Positions 45,992 through 57,467 of a stretch of 64,000 nucleotides of DNA are shown here, piece after piece. The notes below the pieces were generated by a model that did no database searches, was not told the origin of the DNA, and saw nothing but the letters and a program-made list of their open reading frames with translations. This DNA is from CAVPCY01 sp963702525 (lineage in GTDB: Bacteria > Actinomycetota > Coriobacteriia > Anaerosomatales > PHET01). Positions within the stretch are counted from its first letter, which is position 1, and the number at the start of each line of letters is the position of its first letter. Where the stretch lies: positions 1 to 64,000 of the forward strand of contig CAVPCY010000018.1 of NCBI GenBank assembly GCA_963702525.1. The letters are read 5' to 3'. Both the position numbers and the translations under genes were made by a program.

Positions 45992-46008
45992 CGGGGTCAC
46001 GAACCCCG
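45992..46008 (+). terminator. Possible weak terminator hairpin
   Basis: CGGGGT pairs with ACCCCG across a 5-nt loop about 30 nt after the NYN gene stop. No U-tract follows, so termination would be weak or Rho-assisted. It overlaps the upstream part of the next promoter. Confidence 0.3.
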
Positions 46009-46016
46009 GTTCTCAG

Positions 46017-46025
46017 TGCTATACT
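46017..46025 (+). promoter_or_regulatory. Extended -10 promoter for the NlpC-like gene
   Basis: TGCTATACT is a perfect extended -10 (TGn plus TATACT), 45 nt before ATG 46071. No good -35 lies at 17 nt, which is acceptable for extended -10 promoters. Confidence 0.5.
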
Positions 46026-46070
46026 CGGCGGCCAACCCAGTCGTAGCCATCACTTGCAGCAGGGGCACTC

Positions 46071-46682
46071 ATGAGCATCCGCGGCACTCGATTCCCCGTC
46101 TTCGCGATCGCGATTCTTCTCGCATGCATTGTGCTTCTCGCTCCCGCCTCTGCGCATGCGCTGACGCGGGCCGACGTCATGAAGCGCGCCAAGGTGTGGG
46201 TGGGCGTGAAGGTGCCGTACAGCCAGACCCGCTACGCCAAGCCGGCGGCCGCGCATGCTCGCGTCTACGGCGACGCCGGCCGCGACCTATGGGCTATCGC
46301 ACGGACTGCTCCGGATTCGTGAGCATGGCGCTGGACTCAACGGACGACCAGGCCGGCACGCCGCGCTCGCTCGACACCGGGTCGCTGCCGGCTGGCTGGT
46401 GAGGACGACCAAGTCCAGCTGAGCCCCCGGCGACGTGATCCTGCGGCCCAAGACCCTGGTCATCGGCGGGAAGACAGTGCCCTACGGCCACGCCGTGATC
46501 TTCGGTGGATGGGCCGACAAGTCCAAGCCTACTACTGGGGCCTGCACGAGTCCAGCTCGGCGAAGGGCGCCGTGCGCGCCAAGATCCGATGGGGCAGGTC
46601 GGGCTTCGGTCGAGCCCGGGGCTTCGCGCCCTACCGCGTGCCGCGCATAGACGAGCGGCCGCGCATCGAGCCGAAGTTCTAG
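46071..46682 (+). pseudogene. Secreted NlpC/P60-like hydrolase, broken by at least five frameshifts
   Basis: ATG 46071 opens a clear signal peptide ending A-S-A-H-A, then a segment V-G-V-K-V-P-Y-S-Q-T-R-Y. The catalytic motif T-D-C-S-G-F-V-S-M-A-L appears in another frame near 46300. L-S-P-G-D-V-I-L-R-P-K, Y-G-H-A-V-I-F-G-G-W and a C-terminal R-W-G-R-S-G-F-G-R segment follow in changing frames to TAG 46682. This is the cysteine/histidine layout of a NlpC/P60 or CHAP-type cell-wall amidase. Insertions and deletions are mixed here, unlike most other sites in the window, so decay of the gene is possible as well as sequence error. Confidence 0.65.
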
Positions 46683-46689
46683 AGGGCCC

Positions 46690-48889
46690 ATGACCGGTCG
46701 TGTCTCGTGTTTCGCCCCCTGCCCGCGCGGTGTGGAGGCGCTTCTCGCCGATGAGTTGCGCCGCCTGGGCGTGTCCGGCGTGCGTCCGCAGCGTGGGGGA
46801 GTGCTGTTCTCGGGCCCGCTGGTGCATGCGTACCGCGTGCTGCTGTGGTCGCGGCTCGCATCGCGCGTCCTGCTCTCGCTCGGGTCCGTGAGCGCGCAGA
46901 GCGCCGACACGCTCTACGAGGGCGTGCGCGAGATCGCGTGGGAGGACCACGTGCGTGCCGACGGCACCATCGCCGTCGACGCCTCGGGCGTCAACGAGGC
47001 GCTGCGCAACACCCAGTTCACCGCCGTGCGCGTCAAAGACGCCATCGCCGACCGGTTCCGCGAGCGCGTCGGCGGTCGGCCGAGCGTCGACACGACCTCG
47101 CCCGACCTGCGCGTGAACGTGGTCGTCGCCGGCCAGAAGGCCCGCATCGCGATCGACCTGTCGGGCGATCCGCTCCACCGCCGAGGCTACCGAACGCCCG
47201 GAGTGCAGGTCGCGGCGCCGATGAAGGAGACGCTCGCTGCCGCGATGCTCGAGGTCGCCGGATGGCGCGACATCGCAGCCGATGGCGGCGGCTTTCTCGA
47301 CCCGCTGTGCGGTTCGGCCACGATAGCGATCGAAGCCGCGATGGTCGCAGGCGACGTCGCCCCGGGGCTGCTGCGCAGCTCCTGGGGGTTCGACGGGTGG
47401 CTCGGCCACGACTCGGACGTGTGGGAGCGGCTGCTCGACGAAGCCGACGGCCGCTGCGAGACCGGGCTTGCCGCGATCGGGCCGGTGCACGGCTCGGACG
47501 CTGACGCCGCGGCCATCTCGATCGCGACCGAGTGCGTGAAGCGTGCCGGCCTTGCGGGTCGAGTCGGCTTGGCGGTGGCCGCGCTGGCCGACGCCGCGCC
47601 TGCTGCGGGATTCGAACGCGGTCTGGTCGCGTGCAACCCGCCCTACGGGGAGCGGCTCTCGGACAAGCAGCATCTCCCGGCGCTCTATCGCGAGTTGGCG
47701 ACACTCGTCACCGACAGGGCGCCTGGGTGGGAGCTCGCCGTGATCACGTCGGACACGGAGCTCGCGGCGGGGCTGGGGATGCATGCCGCAGCGCGTGCAC
47801 GAGCTCTACAACGGACGCATCCTGGCGCCGGTCTCGGTCTTCGCGCCGGAGTTCGCGGGAGAAGCGACGCCCGGGGCGACCGAAGCGGCGCGCCCCGCGG
47901 CGGCGGTGGCGGCGCCCGATCAGGGTGGTGCGGCCTTCGAGAACCGGCTCAAGAAGATGGCGAAGCATCTGGGCGGGTGGGCGCGCAAGTCCGGCGTGAC
48001 CTGCTACCGCATCTACGACGCCGACCTGCCCGACTACAACGTTGCGATCGACCTGTACGAGAGCGCCGAGACGGGCGAGCGCTACGCGCACATCGCCGAG
48101 TACGCTCCTCCGGCCGGAGTCGACGCCGAGCGTGCCGCCGCGCGCCTGCAGTGGGCGAGCGCAGCCACGGCGGAGGTGCTCGGCATCGCCGGCGAGGACG
48201 TCTTCGTCAAGAGACGCGAACGCCAGCGCGGCCTCTCGCAGTACGAGCGGGTCTCGCGCTCCGGCGTGGTCATCAACGTCGCCGAGAACGGCCTGCGCTT
48301 CGAGGTGAACCTCTCGGACTACCTGGACACGGGGCTCTTCCTCGACCATCGCGACACCCGGGCCAAGGTGCGGGAGATGGCGAAGGGCACCCGGTTCCTC
48401 AACCTGTTCGCCTACACCGGCAGCGCCACCGTCTACGCTGCGGCCGGCGGTGCCGCTTCGACCACCACCGTCGACCTCTCGGCGACCTACCTGGAGTGGG
48501 CCCGACGCAACCTGGCGCTCAACGGCATCGCGGGGCCGCAGCACGACTTCGTGCAGGCCGACGTGGTGCAGTGGCTGGAGTCGGCTCGCCGCGCGGGCAA
48601 TCGGTACGAGCTGATCTTCTGCGACCCGCCCACGTTCTCGAACTCCAAACGCATGCGAGATACGTGGGATGTCCAGCGCGACCACGTCGGGCTCATCACC
48701 GCTGCTGCGGCGCTTCTTGCCGAGGACGGAACGCTGCTCTTCTCGTGCAACCGCCGCAAGTTCGCGCTCGACGACGACGCGCTCGCAGCGGCGGGGCTCC
48801 AAGTTCGCGACATCACGCGGCAGACCATCCCCAAGGACTTCGAGCGGACCCCGGGGGTACACTCCTGCTGGATCATCCGGCGAGCGTAG
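46690..48889 (+). CDS. rlmL: 23S rRNA methyltransferase RlmKL-like fusion (one frameshift)
   Basis: The N-terminal half has a THUMP domain (about residues 1-160) and a methyltransferase with the V-A-C-N-P-P-Y-G-E-R-L catalytic motif near residue 315, the RlmL part. The C-terminal half has L-N-L-F-A-Y-T-G-S-A-T-V-Y-A and I-F-C-D-P-P-T-F-S-N-S-K, the RlmK (RlmI-type) part. In E. coli these make m2G2445 and m7G2069 of 23S rRNA. One extra C inside GGGATGCATGCCGCAG (47776-47791) shifts the frame between the two halves. Repaired length is about 732 aa. Confidence 0.92.
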
Positions 48890-48897
48890 AGGACACG

Positions 48898-49945
48898 ATG
48901 GGCGAGCGTCGCTTCGACCTGGGAGCTATCTGGCGCGAGGCGCGGCGTGTCGTCGAGGAGGTCGCGCGCGCCGGTTCGGAAGACAACGTGCCGATGATGG
49001 CCGCCGCCATCTCGTACTACCTGCTCGTGGCCATCGCCCCGCTGGCGCTCGTCGTGTCGCTCGTCGCAGGAACGGTCACCAAGACCGCGGCGACGACCGG
49101 AACCGGCGGGTCCAGAGGCTCTGCGGCAATCGTTGGCCGCCGTCTCGACGCGAGGGGAGCACGGGGGTCGTGGTCGTCGTTCTCGCCATCGTGCTGTTCG
49201 GCGCGGCGGGGGTCTTCAGCCAGTTCGTCTTGGCGGTGACGCGCATCTGGAAGGAGCCGCCGGTCCGAGGGCCTATCTACAGCTTCGCCCGGCGACACGG
49301 ACTTGGCCTTCCTGCTGCTGGGGGTCCTGGCTGTCGGGCTTCTGGCGTCGGCTGTGGCCGGTGCGGTTCTATCGATGGTTGTCAGAGAGGTGATGGCGCT
49401 TGCCACCGAGCTTGGAATCGAGCTGCCGCCCCTCGACGCGATCGTCAGCGGCCGCGTCGATCGTCGACTTCCTCGCGTCGTTCCTGCTCTTCCTGGCCGC
49501 CTTCACCATGATTCCGGCGCGCAAGCCGCGCATTCGAGACGTGGCGCCCGGGGCGGCGATGACGGCGCTCGCGTACTCGCTGGGCCAGATAGCGCTCGGC
49601 CTCTACCTGGCGAACTCGAACCGGGTGGCGCTGTTGGGCGGCGCAGGCAGCACCATCGCGGTCCTGTTGTGGGTCTACTACTCCTCGATGATCGCCCTGT
49701 ACGGCGCCGAACTCACTCGCGTCTTGGTCCTCGTCGGGGAAGAACGTGCAGGAACCCTGACACGGCCGAGGGGCCTGTCGTACAATATGCGTTCCCGCAA
49801 TCGGCAGCATGGCGCCGGCGCGTGCTCTTCGGGGCGCAGTTCGTTGGGGCCGATATGTCCTCGCGCTCCGGCCGGGAGCGGGAGTCTATCGGCGTCGAGT
49901 ATCCCGTTTGGGGCCGCCGCCGAACCCTTCGCACAAGGAGGCTGA
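48898..49945 (+). CDS. YihY/UPF0761 family membrane protein (four frameshifts)
   Basis: ATG 48898 starts 8 nt after rlmL. The N-terminus D-N-V-P-M-M-A-A-A-I-S-Y-Y-L-L-V-A-I-A-P-L is the family signature (formerly annotated as ribonuclease BN). Further helices (V-V-V-V-V-L-A-I-V-L-F-G-A-A-G-V-F, F-L-L-L-G-V-L-A-V-G-L-L, I-V-D-F-L-A-S-F-L-L-F-L) and the end segment Y-Y-S-S-M-I-A-L-Y-G-A-E-L-T-R appear in successive frames. Single insertions lie near 49103, 49153, 49292 and 49451. Repaired length is about 347 aa. Confidence 0.82.
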
Positions 49946-49950
49946 TAGCA

Positions 49951-51214
49951 CTGCCAGGCAAGACCATCGCCGAGAAGATCTTCTCGGCACACTCGGGAAC
50001 TGATGCTCACGCCGGCGACATCGTGGTCGCGGACGTCGACTTCGTGATGGGCCAGGACGGGACCACGCCGCTCGCGATCAAGGCGCTCGAGCGCATGGGT
50101 GTCGACGAGGTCTTCGACCCGACGAAGGTCGCCGTGGTGATGGACCACAGCTCGCCGAGTCCCATCGAGGGCGTCTCGGCGCTTCACACGATGATGCGCG
50201 AGTTCGGCAAGAAGACCGGCGCGACCGTCTACGACGTGGGTGAGGGCGTGTGCCACCAGCTCATCCCCGAGAAGGGCCACGTCGTCGCCGGCGACCTGAT
50301 GGTGGGCTGCGACTCGCACACGTGCACCTACGGAGCGATCAACGTCTTCTCGACCGGCGTGGGCTCGACCGACGGCGCTGCCGCCATGGCCTCGGGCAAG
50401 CTGTGGTTCAAGGTGCCCGATACGCTCAAGGTCACCTACGAGGGCGAGCTGCAGCCCGGCGTCTTCAGCAAGGACCTCATCCTGTACCTCGCCGGCGAGA
50501 TCGGTGCGGACGGGGCGACGTACGAGGCGATCGAGTTCCACGGTCCGGTCATCGACGCAGCTCTCCGTCGAAGCGCGCATGACGATGAGCAACATGGCGA
50601 TCGAGGTGGGCGCGAAGGCCGGCCTCATGAACGCCGACGACAAGACGCTTGCGTGGTTCGAGGGCCGCGGCGACAAGACGCCGAGCCCGCAGAACGCCGA
50701 CGCCGACGCCCACTACGCGAAGACGCTGTCGTTCGACACGAGCCGGATCGGGCCGCAGATCGCCAAGCCGCACGCGGTGGACAACGTGAGCCCCATCGAA
50801 GAGGTCGAGGGAACGCCGATCGCCGAGGGTGTCCTCGGCACCTGCACGAACGGCCGCCTGGAGGACTTCGCGATCGCCGCGGCGATTCTCGATGGCCGCC
50901 GCGTGCATCCCGACGTGCGCTTCATCGTCGCGCCGGCTTCTCGGCAGATCCTGCTCGACGCGATCGAGGCGGGCTACATCCAGACGCTCGTGGCCGCGGG
51001 TGCCGCGCTCGTCACGCCGGGCTGCGGACCCTGCGTGGGGACCCACAACGGCGTGCCCAGCGACGGCGAGAACGTCATCTCGACGGCGAACCGCAACTTC
51101 AAGGGCCGCATGGGCAACAGCAACTCGTTCATCTACCTGGGCAGCCCCGCAACGGTGGCCGCCTCGGTCATCGAGGGCAAGATCACCGATCCTCGGAAGT
51201 ACTTCGCCGGCTAG
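49951..51214 (+). CDS. leuC: 3-isopropylmalate/homoaconitate dehydratase large subunit (one frameshift)
   Basis: This protein of about 420 aa belongs to the short, archaeal-type LeuC2/HacA class. It opens G-K-T-I-A-E-K-I-F-S-A-H-S-G, and the aconitase motif G-C-D-S-H-T-C-T-Y-G-A near residue 120 and the C-T-N-G-R-L-E-D and P-G-C-G-P-C-V-G-T segments follow with the three cluster cysteines. One extra base at about 50557 shifts the frame. The start is unusual: AAGGAGG (49935-49941) is followed by no ATG, GTG or TTG, only CTG 49951. The partner leuD gene lies 28 nt downstream. Confidence 0.88.
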
Positions 51215-51241
51215 GACGCAAGAGGGACAGGAGCGACCCGC

Positions 51242-51743
51242 ATGGAACTCAAGGCGAAGGCCTTCAAGTACGGCGACGACATCAACACCGACTACATCAT
51301 CAGCGGCAAGTACAAGTTCAAGTCCGCCGACATGGAAGCCATGGCGGTGCACGCCATGGAGGAGCTCGACCCGCGACTACTACGAGAAGGTGAAGCCCGA
51401 CGGCGGGTTCCTGGTCGCCGGGAAGAACTTCGGCATGGGCTCCAGCCGCGAACAGGCACCGCTCGTGCTCATCCACTCCAACACCCGCGCGGTGCTCGCG
51501 AAGAGCTTCGCGCGGATCTTCTACCGCAACGCGATCAACACGGGCCTTCCGGTGGTGGAGTGCGACACCGATCTGATCGACGACGGCGACGAGCTCATGG
51601 TCGATCTCGAGGCGGGCGTTGTGCGCAACGTGACCAAGGGAACAGATATTGAGTTCCCGCCGCTTCCCGAGGTCATGGCGCAGCTGCTCGCCGACGGCGG
51701 GCTGGTCGAGCACTTCAAGAAGCACGGCGGGTTCAACCTGTAG
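51242..51743 (+). CDS. leuD: 3-isopropylmalate/homoaconitate dehydratase small subunit (one frameshift)
   Basis: LeuD is the swivelling small subunit that completes the active site of the LeuC enzyme upstream. It has the family start with Y-G-D-D-I-N-T-D-Y-I-I near residue 10 and N-F-G-M-G-S-S-R-E-Q-A-P near residue 65. The F-Y-R-N-A-I-N-T-G-L-P segment lies near residue 95. One extra C in the GACCCGCGAC region (about 51372) shifts the frame. Repaired length is about 166 aa, normal for the short LeuD class. Confidence 0.92.
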
Positions 51744-51783
51744 GTCCGCAGCACCCGCACCATCCGCACCAAGAGGAGCACAC

Positions 51784-52427
51784 ATGGCTGACGTAGCCCC
51801 CAGGGCCTTCACGCCCGAAGACGACAAGTCCGAGCTGGCCGAGCGCGCACTGGACGATCCCAAGTTGCTGACCCAGCTGGTCGAGGCGCTGGCGGGCGAG
51901 GACCGGCGCTCGCGCCAGTTCGCTGCGAGCGTGGTGAACGAGGTGGCCCAGGCCGATGGCGCGCTGCTCAAGCCCTACGCCGACGAGCTCGCCGATGCGC
52001 TGCACCGACCGGAGTCGCAGACCCGCTGGGAGGTGCTCGGCGTCTTCGAGGACCTCGTGCCTGTGGACGCGCGCCTCGTGGACAGGGCACTGCCGGGTGC
52101 CGAGACCGCGCTGCACGACGAGGAGTCCGGCACCGTGCGCCTCGCGGCGTTCCGGTTGCTGACCTCGTACGGCGCGACCACGGCGCATCGCTCCGATCGG
52201 GTGTGGCCGGTGCTCTCGGACGCGATCCGCTGCTATCACGGTGACGCGGAGTTTCCCGCGATGCTCTCGGGCGTCTACAAGATGGTGTCGGGCAATGCGT
52301 CCGACGAGGTGAAGACCGCGGCGGCCGAGATCATGGCGTTCGACGCCGAGAACGGCAAGGGGTTGCTCAAGCGTCGCGCATCGCGCATCGTGGCGTGCGC
52401 CCCAAGAAGCGCCGCAAGAAGAAGTAG
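51784..52427 (+). CDS. HEAT-like repeat protein with lysine/arginine tail (one frameshift)
   Basis: ATG 51784 follows AAGAGGAG. The protein of about 214 aa is built of helical repeats (for example L-L-T-Q-L-V-E-A-L-A-G-E-D-R-R-S-R-Q-F-A-A). One missing base at about 52393 sends the frame past a natural end. Repaired, it ends in P-K-K-R-R-K-K-K. It sits between leuD and an isocitrate-type dehydrogenase. Repeat proteins of this kind usually mediate protein-protein contacts; no partner is shown. Confidence 0.7.
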
Positions 52428-52495
52428 GTACGCCTCCAGCGCCTCTACCGATGGCGCCCTACTGCGACGACACGACAACGAAAGGCGACAGACGT

Positions 52496-53587
<1,092 letters not shown>

Positions 53588-53615
53588 CGCAACCGGAGCG
53601 AAGGAGGCGGGTGCG

Positions 53616-54798
53616 GTGGCGGTCGAGGTCCCCAGCGATAGCTCGCGGACCCGCAACATCGCCATCGTGGTCGCCGTCGTGGTTGCGCTCATCGTGGCTG
53701 CCGGCTTCATATGGGCGAGAATCTCGGCCGAGGATGACTCGGCGACCAAGCAGGCGGCGATAGAGCCTGCGAAGGAAACCACCGCGCAGCCGACCCCCGC
53801 GGCGCCCGTTGCGACGTCCACGGCCACGTCGTCGGCCGAACCCACTACGGCGGCACCGCAGCCCGTTGCAGCTTCGTCCGGCTCGGTCCTCACCTCGAAC
53901 AAGATCGCCTTCACGCTTGGCGGGCGCGTCTACGTTGCCAACGTCGACGGCACGGCCGCTGTTGCCGTGGCGCCGTCAGGAGGCTCGTACACGCTCTCCC
54001 CGGACGGCTCGAGACTCGCCGTCGCGTACGATCCTTCGGCGCAGCAGACCGCCGACGGCGCGCTCGCGGTGTTCGACACAGTGAGTGGCGCGATGACTCC
54101 CAGTGGGTACTGCCGCCTTCACCGAGGCGCCGCGATGGGCCCCGGACGGCACGTGGCTCGTCTACACGAGCGGCTCGGAGGCGACCTCGATCAGGCGTGC
54201 CGAGACGACCGGCGTCATGGGGCCCACGCTGGCCAAGTCCGGCGCCTCGCCGCGCGTGTCTCCCAAGGGCGAGTTCATCGCCTACGGAGCATCGCTTCAG
54301 CCCGGTCCCGGCGACCGGGTGACGATCGCGCGGACCGACGGCGGGGGTTCGGCGGCAGTGGGTTCGAGCGGAGGGGCACTCTCGTGGGCCTGGGGCCCCA
54401 AGGGCGAGCTGTACTTCTCCAAGCAGGCCACGACGCCGGACGACTGGCGGCTGTGGGTGGCCGCGCCGCCGCGCTTCAAGCCCAAGGCGGTGGGTACCGC
54501 GAACCTCGCAGCACCCGCGTACCAGCTGCACGGGCTGATGGTGTCACCCGACGGCAAGTACGTGCTGTCCGCCGCAGCCGGTGACGACGAGTACTCGAGA
54601 CTCATGGTCTACGACGTCGCCAAGCGCCGCTTCTCGGCGATCAGCACGCGCCGCGACGCATACCCGTACGGCTGGACGCCTGACGGCGCGATCCTGTACT
54701 TCGAAGGCAACGCCTACCAAGGCGAGCCGAGCGCGCTGATGAGTATCCGGCCCGACGGCACCGGTCGGCGGATGGTGGTCTCGGGCGCGCAGCGCTAG
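53616..54798 (+). CDS. Membrane-anchored TolB/WD40-like beta-propeller protein (one frameshift)
   Basis: GTG 53616 follows a strong AAGGAGG by 8 nt. A transmembrane helix spans about residues 15-35, followed by a Pro/Thr/Ala-rich linker to about residue 90. A repeated blade pattern then begins (I-A-F-T-L-G-G-R-V-Y-V-A-N-V-D-G, L-S-P-D-G-S-R-L-A-V, W-A-P-D-G-T-W-L-V-Y-T-S, V-S-P-D-G-K-Y-V-L-S). This is the TolB/WD40-like beta-propeller layout, here extracytoplasmic. One extra G at about 54103 shifts the frame. Repaired length is about 393 aa. Confidence 0.82.
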
Positions 54799-54873
54799 GA
54801 GCGTTCGCGAGTCCCGGCGCCCCGCATCGGGTATCACACTCTCAGCCGGTCATCCGTGCCGAGAGGACGAGCC

Positions 54874-55261
54874 ATGGAACTCGACTACACCGTCTCCACC
54901 ACCAAGAGCTACGGCGACGCGGTCCAGGCGGTGCAAGACGCCGCCACCGCGAACGGGTTTCGCGTGCAGTTCGTGCACGACGTGGCCGCGACACTCGCCG
55001 AGAAGGGCTTCGAGCGCGAGCCGGTGACGCTCGTGGAGGTGTGCAACGCGAAGCATGCCTCGGCGGTGCTCGCCGCCGATATCCGCATCGGTCTGATGCT
55101 GCCGTGCCCGGTCATGATCTACGAGCAGGGCGGCGCAGGTGTTCGTCTCGACCATGCTCCCCACGCTGCTCGCATCGTTCTTCCCGGAGGCGGGGATAGA
55201 GCGCGTCGCGGACGAGGTTGAAGACGCGATCAAGCGCATCGTCGACGAGGCGGCGGCCTGA
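54874..55261 (+). CDS. DUF302 family protein (one frameshift)
   Basis: This protein of about 128 aa has the DUF302 pattern: Y-T-V-S-T-T-K-S-Y near residue 5, V-Q-F-V-H-D-V near residue 30, V-E-V-C-N near residue 52, and a hydrophobic I-G-L-M-L-P-C-P-V-M-I-Y-E near residue 75. One extra G at about 55135 shifts the frame. The repaired end reads V-F-V-S-T-M-L-P-T-L-L-A-S-F-F and a charged helix. The start is ATG 54874. The function of DUF302 is unknown. Confidence 0.85.
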
Positions 55262-55298
55262 GGCCGCGCACGTCGAGCCGAGGGCGCATTTCCGCACC

Positions 55299-55327
55299 TT
55301 GTCGGGGTATACAACCTTGCGTATACT
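55299..55327 (+). promoter_or_regulatory. Sigma-70-type promoter of the ilv operon
   Basis: TTGTCG (55299-55304) and TATACT (55322-55327) are separated by exactly 17 nt, close to consensus. It lies just before the T-box leader and 38 nt after the DUF302 stop, so it is the likely start of the ilvD transcript. Confidence 0.75.
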
Positions 55328-55344
55328 CGGCACCCAACCGAACA

Positions 55345-55645
55345 CGCAAGGCGTTGAAGGGGACAAGTAGGGGCCAATCCTCGCTTCAGAGAGCCGGGGT
55401 AGCTGGAAACCCGGCGCAGGACGTCTCGAAACTCACCCCTGAGCCACCCGGACAAACGACCGGCCGTACCGCTCGCGAACGACCTTCGCACGCGGCTGGG
55501 CTACTAGACCGGGTCGGTGGCATCCGTTACCTGCCGTACGAGTGGACGCTCGCCTTCGCGACTCATCGAAGAATCGCCGAGGAGTGACGAGCGTCAAGCG
55601 GGGTGGTACCGCGAGAGCGAAGGGCTCTCGTCCCGGCGACGGGGC
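55345..55645 (+). ncRNA. T-box riboswitch leader, probable leucine (CUC) specifier
   Basis: This is the leader RNA of the ilv operon. The conserved T-box sequence AAGCGGGGTGGTACCGCG is at 55596-55613, followed by a G-A-rich stem. Stem I marks include AAGTAG near 55365 and CAGAGAGCCGGGG at 55387-55399 with GGAAACCC at 55405-55412. The specifier region GAAACTCACC at 55428-55437 places codon CTC at 55432-55434, reading leucine. Uncharged tRNA(Leu) would bind the specifier and its CCA end would pair with the T-box bulge, allowing expression. No clear U-run terminator was found, so transcriptional versus translational control is undecided. Confidence 0.88.
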
Positions 55646-55652
55646 GACGAAC

Positions 55653-55754
55653 ATGCGCTTTCGCGGTTTCGTCGTTCACGCCACCGCTGCTTCGGACTCA
55701 CTTTCGAGCGTGCGCGTCCTATGCGCCGCTTTCCGTGTCTCGTGCGGCCGCTAG
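55653..55754 (+). CDS. Possible short leader ORF (33 aa) between T-box and ilvD
   Basis: ATG 55653 opens a frame ending at TAG 55752-55754, 40 nt before ilvD. It encodes a short peptide with valines and leucines and a basic end, but no leucine run. GGGGCGACGAAC lies before the start. It could be translated or be chance; there is no independent support. Confidence 0.2.
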   Translation: MRFRGFVVHATAASDSLSSVRVLCAAFRVSCGR

Positions 55755-55794
55755 CTGGGCGCCGCCGTCCCTAAGTGGGGAAGGTGGAGTGCGC

Positions 55795-57467
55795 ATGGCA
55801 AGCACGAGCGACCGCATGAAGGGCGGGCTGTCCAAGGCCCCCCATCGCAGCCTGCTCAAGGCTGACGGTCTCACCGATGTCGAGATAGCGCGGCCGCTTG
55901 TCGCCGTCGTCAACTCCGCGAACGAGATCATCCCCGGCCACCTCATGCTCGACAAGATCGGCGAAGCGGTGAAGGCCGGCGTCTACATGGCGGGCGGCAC
56001 GCCGTTCGAGATCTCCACCATCGGCGTGTGCGACGGCATCGCGATGAACCACGCGGGGATGCGCTACTCGCTGGCGAGCCGCGAGGTCATCGCGGACTCG
56101 GTCGAGATCGCCGTTCGCGCCCACGCGTTCGACGCGGTCGTCATGATCCCCAACTGCGACAAGGTCATCCCCGGCATGCTCATGGCCGCGGCCCGCCTCG
56201 ACCTGCCCACCGTGGTCATCAGCGGCGGGCCGATGCTGGCCGGCCGCGGGCCCAAGGGCGAGGCGGTCGACCTCGACACCGTGTTCACGGCGGTGGGCAA
56301 GGTCACGGCGGGCACGATGTCCGCCGAGGACCTGCTCGTGCTCGAGGAGCACGCCTGCCCGACCTGCGGCTCGTGCGCGGGGCTGTTCACCGCCAACTCG
56401 ATGAACTGCCTCGTCGAGGCGATCGGCATCGGGCTGCCGGGCAACGGCACGATCCCGGCGGTCTACTCGGAGCGCATCCGTCTTGCCAAGAAGGCCGGCA
56501 TGCGCGTCATGGACCTGCTCGCCGAGGGAGTGACCGCTCGGCAGATCATGAACGCGGCGAGCATCCGCAACGCGATGACGCTCGACATGGCGTTCGGCGG
56601 CTCGAGCAACACCGTGCTGCACCTCACCGCCATCGCCCACGAGGCCGACGCCGACATCACGCTCGACGACTGGGCGGCCGTCTCCGCGCGCACGCCCAAC
56701 CTCGTGCGCATCAGCCCGGCGAGCGAGCTGCACATGGAGGACCTCTACGTGGTCGGCGGCATTCCCGCCATCATGGGCGAGCTCGACCGGGCCGGGCTCG
56801 ATCGAGCGCGACGCGCCCACCGTCGACGGCCGCACGATGGGCGAGATCGCCGCGGCGGCGCCTGCAGCCGACGGCCGCGTCATCCGCACGCACGAGCGAC
56901 CCCTACTACCCCGAGGGCGGCCTGCGCGTGCTGCGCGGCAACCTCGCGCCCGACGGCGCCGTGGTCAAGCAGTCGGCCGTGCCGCCCGAGATGCGCGTGC
57001 TCACCGGGCCCGCGCGGGTCTTCGATGCCGAGGAGGACGCCGTCGAGGCGATTCTCGCCGGCCGGATCGTCGCCGGCGACGTCGTGGTGATCCGCTACGA
57101 GGGCCCCAAGGGCGGGCCCGGGCATGCGCGAGATGCTCACGCCCACCTCGGCGATAGCGGGCATCCCGGAGCTCGCGAGAAGCGTCGCGCTCGTCACCGA
57201 CGGGCGCTTCTCGGGCGCCACCAAGGGTCCGGCGGTGGGCCACGTGAGTCCCGAGGCGGCGTCGGGCGGCCCCATCGCGCTGGTCGCCGAGGGCGACTCG
57301 ATCACCGTCGACATCGACGCCGCCGCCATCACGCTCAACGTCGCCGAGGACGAGCTCGCCGCGCGCGCCGCGGCGTGGGCTCCTCGGCCGCCGAAGGTCA
57401 CCGAAGGCGTGCTCGTCGGTACGCGAAGCTGGTTTCATCCGCGGATAAGGGGGCGGTGCTCTCATGA
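55795..57467 (+). CDS. ilvD: Dihydroxy-acid dehydratase (four frameshifts)
   Basis: IlvD dehydrates dihydroxy-isovalerate and -methylvalerate in valine and isoleucine synthesis. ATG 55795 lies behind AAGGTGGAG. N-terminal and cluster motifs are intact (N-S-A-N-E-I-I-P-G-H, G-V-C-D-G-I-A-M-N-H, C-D-K-V-I-P-G-M, C-P-T-C-G-S-C-A-G-L-F). Then the frame changes at about 56800, 56894 and 57120 (each +1) and about 57414 (-1). The later parts carry S-D-P-Y-Y-P-E-G-G-L and L-V-T-D-G-R-F-S-G-A-T, with S-S-A-D-K-G-A-V-L-S at the end. Repaired length is about 556 aa, exactly family size. The stop overlaps the ilvB start (ATGA). Confidence 0.93.
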
